A DNA stretch of 64,000 nt from Zoroaster sp. YZ-2022 (taxonomy: Eukaryota > Echinodermata > Asteroidea > Forcipulatida > Zoroasteridae). Below, piece by piece: positions 54,001 to 63,000 of this stretch. The stretch lies in the NCBI GenBank assembly GCA_029582265.1, contig CM055830.1:33645172-33709171 (forward strand), read 5' to 3'. Position 1 is the stretch's first letter, and every line of letters begins with the position of its first letter. The notes under the pieces were generated by a model. That model was not told where the DNA came from. It searched no databases and saw nothing but the letters and a program-made list of their open reading frames with translations. Made by a program: the position numbers and the translations under genes.

Positions 54001-57000
54001 ATTTTTTATTAAGGTATTAACTGGTAAATACGTTAGTTTTGTCGTTTTAAAATTAAGGTTTCTGTGCAAAGACAATTACACTTACCTGCTGTTGTTGAGG
54101 TTGAAGTTTGGGTTGTAGTGGTAACAACTGCAAATGATAGAAAACAGATTGACTTCAACAGAATTGTAAATCATGAGACAAGAATAGGCAGGCAGTGGCG
54201 TAACTATGGTTGGAGGAGGGGAGGGTACCAATATTTTCAGGGGGCAATGGAGGCATACTATTTTACAGACCCTCGTGCCCCTGTAATTACACAGTTGAAA
54301 TTGTCTAGAAACTATTGATCCTTTTTCCAAAAACATGGCAGTCATGACTGATGATGCACAAGCGGTATACGTACGATCACATCATTCCTTGTTAAAACAT
54401 GAAGTAATGTAAACGAGTATTAATGCTAATCCAACAACTCGGGCTATAATGGCATCTCCATTTTCGAGTTATGATTATTTGCTTGTCCTTACGTTCCAGC
54501 GTGTATTATTTTGTTTTATTAATACTGGCGTCTAAAATGGTTACTATCTTGTTGTTAAACCGCCGCCGTGCCCATACCTTTAGTTGTTGTTGCTGCTTGT
54601 GTAGTGGTTGGCCGTCCTGTTCGAGAGAGAACATTTAATTCAACTTATTTCATGATTTCATCGTCAGTTATGTGGGCAAATCTGGAATGCTGACCGCTAA
54701 AACACCCTTTGTAGTAATATTTCTATGTTATATTGCAATGGAATTGTATTCTAGTTGCTAAACCCCATGTTATAAATACGTGATATGAAATATCCGTGCA
54801 GAATAGTGATTCAAATGAGATTTGTTTTCTTCAAACTTTAGAAAATGTATGCCTTTTATTTTCCTTATATAGAATTTAAATATTACATTGTAGTGAAGTT
54901 GTTTACTTGTCATAATTATTTTAAGTTTGTTCATGCTTGAGCTGAACACATCTAAACGTCAGTATACATGACAATGTGAATTGATATATATTTTTTACCA
55001 CGTGATGGTCGCGTTGTTGTGAACACTTGAGAGTCCCCGGTTGGAAGTGGAGCTAAATATATAAAAAAAATAGACAAATTTCATTTATGGACAAACATGG
55101 TATTTTATGTGAGTAAGTGGTGTTTTTATTCGTTACCTTTCAAGTGGCACCCCTTTTCAATTTGTAAATACCATTCCCTCAGCGCTACCTAAAGTATATA
55201 TGGTAACATTGGCAGAGTGGCTCATTTCTAACATCGTAATTACCTCTAGTTGTTGTAATCGCCGGTGTAGTGGATGACAATTCTGTTAAGGAAATTAATA
55301 GGAATAGTTTAGAGTCGCTCATTTTTAAAATGAATGGAAAGAAATTGAAAAAATGTCAGGAAGATTGTTATTAAAGCATTTTGAAGAAAGTATGATTGTA
55401 GCGAAATCATCACCTACCTTCCTGACAACCAAGAATATCAGCACGCAAACTTCCCTCGGCTTGGTTGCCAATTGATAGTATTTCTAAGCGAAGTACCGTT
55501 ACTTCACGCAAGGCAGCGGACAGGATCACAGTCGAAGGTCTTTTGCCGTTCAGCGTGGCTGTCAACACCTGCGATATACGATCAATATGTTGTCGTTTAA
55601 ATTTACATTCTTTCTACGTGAAGTATAACAATGAAATGATGTAAATGATATAGAAGTACACAGTCATTAAGCTATATATCAATAATTTTCATTACAAAAC
55701 ATAATGTAATACTTGGTACGTACCAATGTGTCTTCGTTAGATTTCTTCACATCAACAAACGTTTCACCCGATTCGTCTGGGACTGACAAGATGAATTGAA
55801 TTTCACTGACGTCGTCAGTATTGCCTTGAAGCTTAAAGCCGTGCACTTCAACCGTTGTTTTGAATGTAACGATTAACTTGGGATTACGTTCTCGATCTTC
55901 GAGAGGCTCTGCCATCAGTTAGAACGTCCAGGGATTTTCTTCGTCGATGTTAGTTGACTGATCCTTGGCATCGTCTGGTACTCTGATGCGATTCTCTTCA
56001 AGGTCCTGCTCACCAGCCATCGGTTCCATACAGTAGCCTAAAATGAACATGTCAACCAAGGACTGTTTTGAAAGGTATATATGCACATGATGTATTCAAA
56101 GCTACATGGGAATGATTAAAACTAAGGTTTCTAGACAAATACAACAAATATGAATATTGCAATTACCTGCCGTCGTTGACGTTTGGGTTGTAGTTGTAAC
56201 AACTGCAAAGGATAGAAAAAAACTTCATGTCAACCCAATTGCAAATAATGTGAAAAGGAATATCGTCTCAAACTTTCGTTTAAACATTAAATAATAGTCA
56301 CTGGCGTCTCAAGTAATTAAATAAATGTTTTATCCTAAATGTTATAAATACCTTGAGTTGTTATGGCCACAGGTGTAGTAGTAGATATTTCTGTTGAAAA
56401 GCAACGATATATCAACAGCATTAAATCGTAGTTTTTCTATGTGTGGTTAACTAAATGTTAAGATATGCAAACAAGGAATTAACGTATATCACTAGAAGAT
56501 CATAACAACAATTGACCCACCTTCCTGGCAGCCAAGGACGCCAATGCGCAAACTACCCTTGTCATTCTTGTCAATTGAAAGTACTTCTAAGCGAAGTACC
56601 GTCAATTCAGGCAAGGGAATGTACAGTCTCACAGTCGACGGTCTTCGACCGTTCAGCTTAGTCTTCATCACCTGAGAGATATGAATGATGGATTGTCAAT
56701 GTACGGTACGATGTCAATTCATTTTAAGATCACGCTCGCATTAGAACACTTTGATAAATACCCCAACCACACTCCAACGCCCCCCCCCCCCTTTTTGTTT
56801 TGTTTAATGAAAACCAAACATTTTTCAGTCCATTTACTTACCAATGTTTTATCTTGAGATTCCATCACATCTCTGAACGTCTCTGCTGACTCGTCTTTAA
56901 CCGACAGGATGAATTGTATTTCATTGACATCGTCAGTATTGCCCTGTAGCTTCAACGCATGCACGTTAACCGTTGTTTTGAATGTAATTATTAACTTGGG

Positions 57001-60000
57001 GTTGAGTTCTCGATCTTGGAGAGGTTCTGGCATCAGGGCGAACGTCCAGGGATTGTCTTCGTTGATGATAGTCGACTGCTCCTCAGAATGTTCTGGTTCT
57101 GTTGTGCGATCCTTTTCAAGGTCCTGCTCACCGTCCATCGGTTCCATACAGTAGCCTAAAATGAACATATCAACCAAGCAATGTTTAAAGAGACGGACAT
57201 AATTGATTGAAAGGTAGTGTACACGCAAATCATTAAAACCAATGTTTCTCTACAAGGACAACCAATATGAATATTGCATTTACCTGCCGTCGTTGACGTT
57301 GACGTTTTGGTTGTAGTGGTCACAACTGCACAGGATAGAAACATAAAATCCATGTCAAACAAGTTACAAATAAAGTGACAACGAAAATTTACTGTAGCCA
57401 TTCAGATCAATGTTCGCTTCTATATAAACGATACTGACCCACCTTTACTATAAGCTAAAACATTGGTATCCTTAGTGTTATAAATACCTTCAGTTGTCGT
57501 GACCGCAGGTGTAGTAGTTGATAGTTCTGTTGAAAGGAAAAATAAGTTGACATTATCCAATTGTAGTTTTTCGAAATCACTGAATATCAAGAATTGCAAC
57601 ATCGTAATTAACGGCTATCAGTGCTTGGAAGAATCGAAAAACACAATCTAACCCACCTTCTTGGCAACCCAGGACATCGGCACGCAAACTACCCTCGTTT
57701 TTGTTGTCAATGGATAGTATTTCTAAGCGAAGTACCGTTACTTCACGTAAGGGAGCGGACAGGATCACAGTCGAAGGTCTTTTGCCGTTCAGCGTGGCTG
57801 TCAACACCTACGATATACGATCAATATGTTGTCGTTTAAATTTATATTTTTTTCTACGTGAAGTTTAACAATGAAATGATGTAAATGATATAGAAGTACA
57901 CAGTCATTAAGCTATATATAAATAATTTTCATTACAAAAACATAATGTAATACTTGGTACGTACCAATATTTCTTCGTTAGATTTCCTCACATCAACAAA
58001 CGTTTCACCCGATTCGTCTGGGACTGACAAGATGAATTGTATTTCACTGACGTCGTCAGTATTGCCCTGAAGTTTAAAGCCGTGCACTTCAACCGTTGTT
58101 TTGAATGTAACGATTAACTTGGGATTACGTTCTCGATCTTCGAGAGGCTCTGGCATCAGGGAGAACGTCCAGGGATTTTCTTCGTTGATGTCAGTTGACT
58201 GCTCATCAGCATGTTCTGGCTCGGTTGAGCGAAGCTTTTCAAGTCCCTGATCTCCGTCCATCGGTTCCATACAGTAGCCTAGAATTAATGTGGCAATCAA
58301 AAATGAAGTGCTGCAAATTATTTCTAAACTTTTTTTATTTTTTATTAAGGTATTAACTGGTAAATACGTTAGTTTTGTCGTTTTAAAATTAAGGTTTCTG
58401 TGCAAAGACAATTACACTTACCTGCTGTTGTTGAGGTTGAAGTTTGGGTTGTAGTGGTAACAACTGCAAATGATAGAAAACAGATTGACTTCAACAGAAT
58501 TGTAAATCATGAGACAAGAATAGGCAGGCAGTGGCGTAACTATGGTTGGAGGAGGGGAGGGTACCAATATTTTCAGGGGGCAATGGAGGCATACTATTTT
58601 ACAGACCCTCGTGCCCCTGTAATTACACAGTTGAAATTGTCTAGAAACTATTGATCCTTTTTCCAAAAACATGGCAGTCATGACTGATGATGCACAAGCG
58701 GTATACGTACGATCACATCATTCCTTGTTAAAACATGAAGTAATGTAAACGAGTATTAATGCTAATCCAACAACTCGGGCTATAATGGCATCTCCATTTT
58801 CGAGTTATGATTATTTGCTTGTCCTTACGTTCCAGCGTGTATTATTTTGTTTTATTAATACTGGCGTCTAAAATGGTTACTATCTTGTTGTTAAACCGCC
58901 GCCGTGCCCATACCTTTAGTTGTTGTTGCTGCTTGTGTAGTGGTTGGCCGTCCTGTTCGAGAGAGAACATTTAATTCAACTTATTTCATGATTTCATCGT
59001 CAGTTATGTGGGCAAATCTGGAATGCTGACCGCTAAAACACCCTTTGTAGTAATATTTCTATGTTATATTGCAATGGAATTGTATTCTAGTTGCTAAACC
59101 CCATGTTATAAATACGTGATATGAAATATCCGTGCAGAATAGTGATTCAAATGAGATTTGTTTTCTTCAAACTTTAGAAAATGTATGCCTTTTATTTTCC
59201 TTATATAGAATTTAAATATTACATTGTAGTGAAGTTGTTTACTTGTCATAATTATTTTAAGTTTGTTCATGCTTGAGCTGAACACATCTAAACGTCAGTA
59301 TACATGACAATGTGAATTGATATATATTTTTTACCACGTGATGGTCGCGTTGTTGTGAACACTTGAGAGTCCCCGGTTGGAAGTGGAGCTAAATATATAA
59401 AAAAAATAGACAAATTTCATTTATGGACAAACATGGTATTTTATGTGAGTAAGTGGTGTTTTTATTCGTTACCTTTCAAGTGGCACCCCTTTTCAATTTG
59501 TAAATACCATTCCCTCAGCGCTACCTAAAGTATATATGGTAACATTGGCAGAGTGGCTCGTTTCTAACATCGTAATTACCTCTAGTTGTTGTAATCGCCG
59601 GTGTAGTGGATGACAATTCTGTTAAGGAAATTAATAGGAATAGTTTAGAGTCGCTCATTTTTAAAATGAATGGAAAGAAATTGAAAAAATGTCAGGAAGA
59701 TTGTTATTAAAGCATTTTGAAGAAAGTATGATTGTAGCGAAATCATCACCTACCTTCCTGACAACCAAGAATATCAGCACGCAAACTTCCCTCGGCTTGG
59801 TTGCCAATTGATAGTATTTCTAAGCGAAGTACCGTTACTTCACGCAAGGCAGCGGACAGGATCACAGTCGAAGGTCTTTTGCCGTTCAGCGTGGCTGTCA
59901 ACACCTGCGATATACGATCAATATGTTGTCGTTTAAATTTACATTCTTTCTACGTGAAGTATAACAATGAAATGATGTAAATGATATAGAAGTACACAGT

Positions 60001-63000
60001 CATTAAGCTATATATCAATAATTTTCATTACAAAACATAATGTAATACTTGGTACGTACCAATGTGTCTTCGTTAGATTTCTTCACATCAACAAACGTTT
60101 CACCCGATTCGTCTGGGACTGACAAGATGAATTGAATTTCACTGACGTCGTCAGTATTGCCTTGAAGCTTAAAGCCGTGCACTTCAACCGTTGTTTTGAA
60201 TGTAACGATTAACTTGGGATTACGTTCTCGATCTTCGAGAGGCTCTGCCATCAGGGAGAACGTCCAGGGATTTTCTTCGTCGATGTTAGTTGACTGATCC
60301 TTGGCATCGTCTGGTACTCTGATGCGATTCTCTTCAAGGTCCTGCTCACCAGCCATCGGTTCCATACAGTAGCCTAAAATGAACATGTCAACCAAGGACT
60401 GTTTTGAAAGGTATATATGCACATGATGTATTCAAAGCTACATGGGAATGATTAAAACTAAGGTTTCTAGACAAATACAACAAATATGAATATTGCAATT
60501 ACCTGCCGTCGTTGACGTTTGGGTTGTAGTTGTAACAACTGCAAAGGATAGAAAAAAACTTCATGTCAACCCAATTGCAAATAATGTGAAAAGGAATATC
60601 GTCTCAAACTTTCGTTTAAACATTAAATAATAGTCACTGGCGTCTCAAGTAATTAAATAAATGTTTTATCCTAAATGTTATAAATACCTTGAGTTGTTAT
60701 GGCCACAGGTGTAGTAGTAGATATTTCTGTTGAAAAGCAACGATATATCAACAGCATTAAATCGTAGTTTTCTATGTGTGGTTAACTAAATGTTAAGATA
60801 TGCAAACAAGGAATTAACGTATATCACTAGAAGATCATAACAACAATTGACCCACCTTCCTGGCAGCCAAGGACGCCAATGCGCAAACTACCCTTGTCAT
60901 TCTTGTCAATTGAAAGTACTTCTAAGCGAAGTACCGTCAATTCAGGCAAGGGAATGTACAGTCTCACAGTCGACGGTCTTCGACCGTTCAGCTTAGTCTT
61001 CATCACCTGAGAGATATGAATGATGGATTGTCAATGTACGGTACGATGTCAATTCATTTTAAGATCACGCTCGCATTAGAACACTTTGATAAATACCCCA
61101 ACCACACTCCAACGCCCCCCCCCCTTTTTTGTTTTGTTTAATGAAAACCAAACATTTTTCAGTCCATTTACTTACCAATGTTTTATCTTGAGATTCCATC
61201 ACATCTCTGAACGTCTCTGCTGACTCGTCTTTAACCGACAGGATGAATTGTATTTCATTGACATCGTCAGTATTGCCCTGTAGCTTCAACGCATGCACGT
61301 TAACCGTTGTTTTGAATGTAATTATTAACTTGGGGTTGAGTTCTCGATCTTGGAGAGGTTCTGGCATCAGGGCGAACGTCCAGGGATTGTCTTCGTTGAT
61401 GTTAGTCGACTGCTCCTCAGAATGTTCTGGTTCTGTTGTGCGATCCTTTTCAAGGTCCTGCTCACCGTCCATCGGTTCCATACAGTAGCCTAAAATGAAC
61501 ATGTCAACCAAGCAATGTTTGAAAGAGACGGACATAATTGATTGAAAGGTAGTGTACACGCAAATCATTAAAACCAATGTTTCTCTACAAGGACAACAAA
61601 TATGAATATTGCGTTTACCTGCCGTCGTTGACGTTGACGTTTTGGTTGTAGTGGTCACAACTGCACAGGATAGAAACATAAAATCCATGTCAAACAAGTT
61701 ACAAATAAAGTGACAACGAAAATTTACTGTAGCCATTCAGATCAATGTTCGCTTCTATATAAACGATACTGACCCACCTTTACTATAAGCTAAAACATTG
61801 GTATCCTTAGTGTTATAAATACCTTCAGTTGTCGTGACCGCAGGTGTAGTAGTTGATAGTTCTGTTGAAAGGAAAAATAAGTTGACATTATCCAATTGTA
61901 GTTTTTCGAAATCACTGAATATCAAGAATTGCAACATCGTAATTAACGGCTATCAGTGCTTGGAAGAATCGAAAAACACAATCTAACCCACCTTCTTGGC
62001 AACCCAGGACATCGGCACGCAAACTACCCTCGTTTTTGTTGTCAATGGATAGTATTTCTAAGCGAAGTACCGTTACTTCACGTAAGGGAGCGGACAGGAT
62101 CACAGTCGAAGGTCTTTTGCCGTTCAGCGTGGCTGTCAACACCTACGATATACGATCAATATGTTGTCGTTTAAATTTATATTTTTTTCTACGTGAAGTT
62201 TAACAATGAAATGATGTAAATGATATAGAAGTACACAGTCATTAAGCTATATATAAATAATTTTCCTTACAAAAACATAATGTAATACTTGGTACGTACC
62301 AATATTTCTTCGTTAGATTTCCTCACATCAACAAACGTTTCACCCGATTCGTCTGGGACTGACAAGATGAATTGTATTTCACTGACGTCGTCAGTATTGC
62401 CCTGAAGTTTAAAGCCGTGCACTTCAACCGTTGTTTTGAATGTAACGATTAACTTGGGATTACGTTCTCGATCTTCGAGAGGCTCTGGCATCAGGGAGAA
62501 CGTCCAGGGATTTTCTTCGTTGAGGTCAGTTGCCTGCTCATCAGCATGTTCTGGCTCGGTTGCGCGAAGCTTTTCAAGTCCCTGATCTCCGTCCATCGGT
62601 TCCATACAGTAGCCTAGAATTAATGTGGCAATCAAAAAATGAAGTGCTGCAAATTATTTCTAAACTTTTTTATTTTATTAAGGTATTAACTGGTAAATAC
62701 GTTAGTTTTGTCGTTTTAAAATTAAGGTTTCTGTGCAAAGACAATTACACTTACCTGCTGTTGTTGAGGTTGAAGTTTGGGTTGTAGTGGTAACAACTGC
62801 AAATGATAGAAAACAGATTGACTTCAACAGAATTGTAAATCATGAGACAAGAATAGGCAGGCAGTGGCGTAACTATGGTTGGAGGAGGGGAGGGTACCAA
62901 TATTTTCAGGGGGCAATGGAGGCATGCTATTTTACAGACCCTCGTGCCCCTGTAATTACACAGTTGAAATTGTCTAGAAACTATTGATCCTTTTTCCAAA

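Noticed and set aside
54064..54318. Plus-strand 84-residue ORF repeated at 58400 and 62733
   Set aside because: It spans a linker exon, its donor and the transposon remnant on the other strand. No coding signature.
55134..55215. Possible extra exon ending TGCCACTTGAAAG before GTAACG (also near 59470 and 50800)
   Set aside because: With the nearest acceptor the phase-1 frame hits TGA and the exon is not symmetric, unlike all true linkers.
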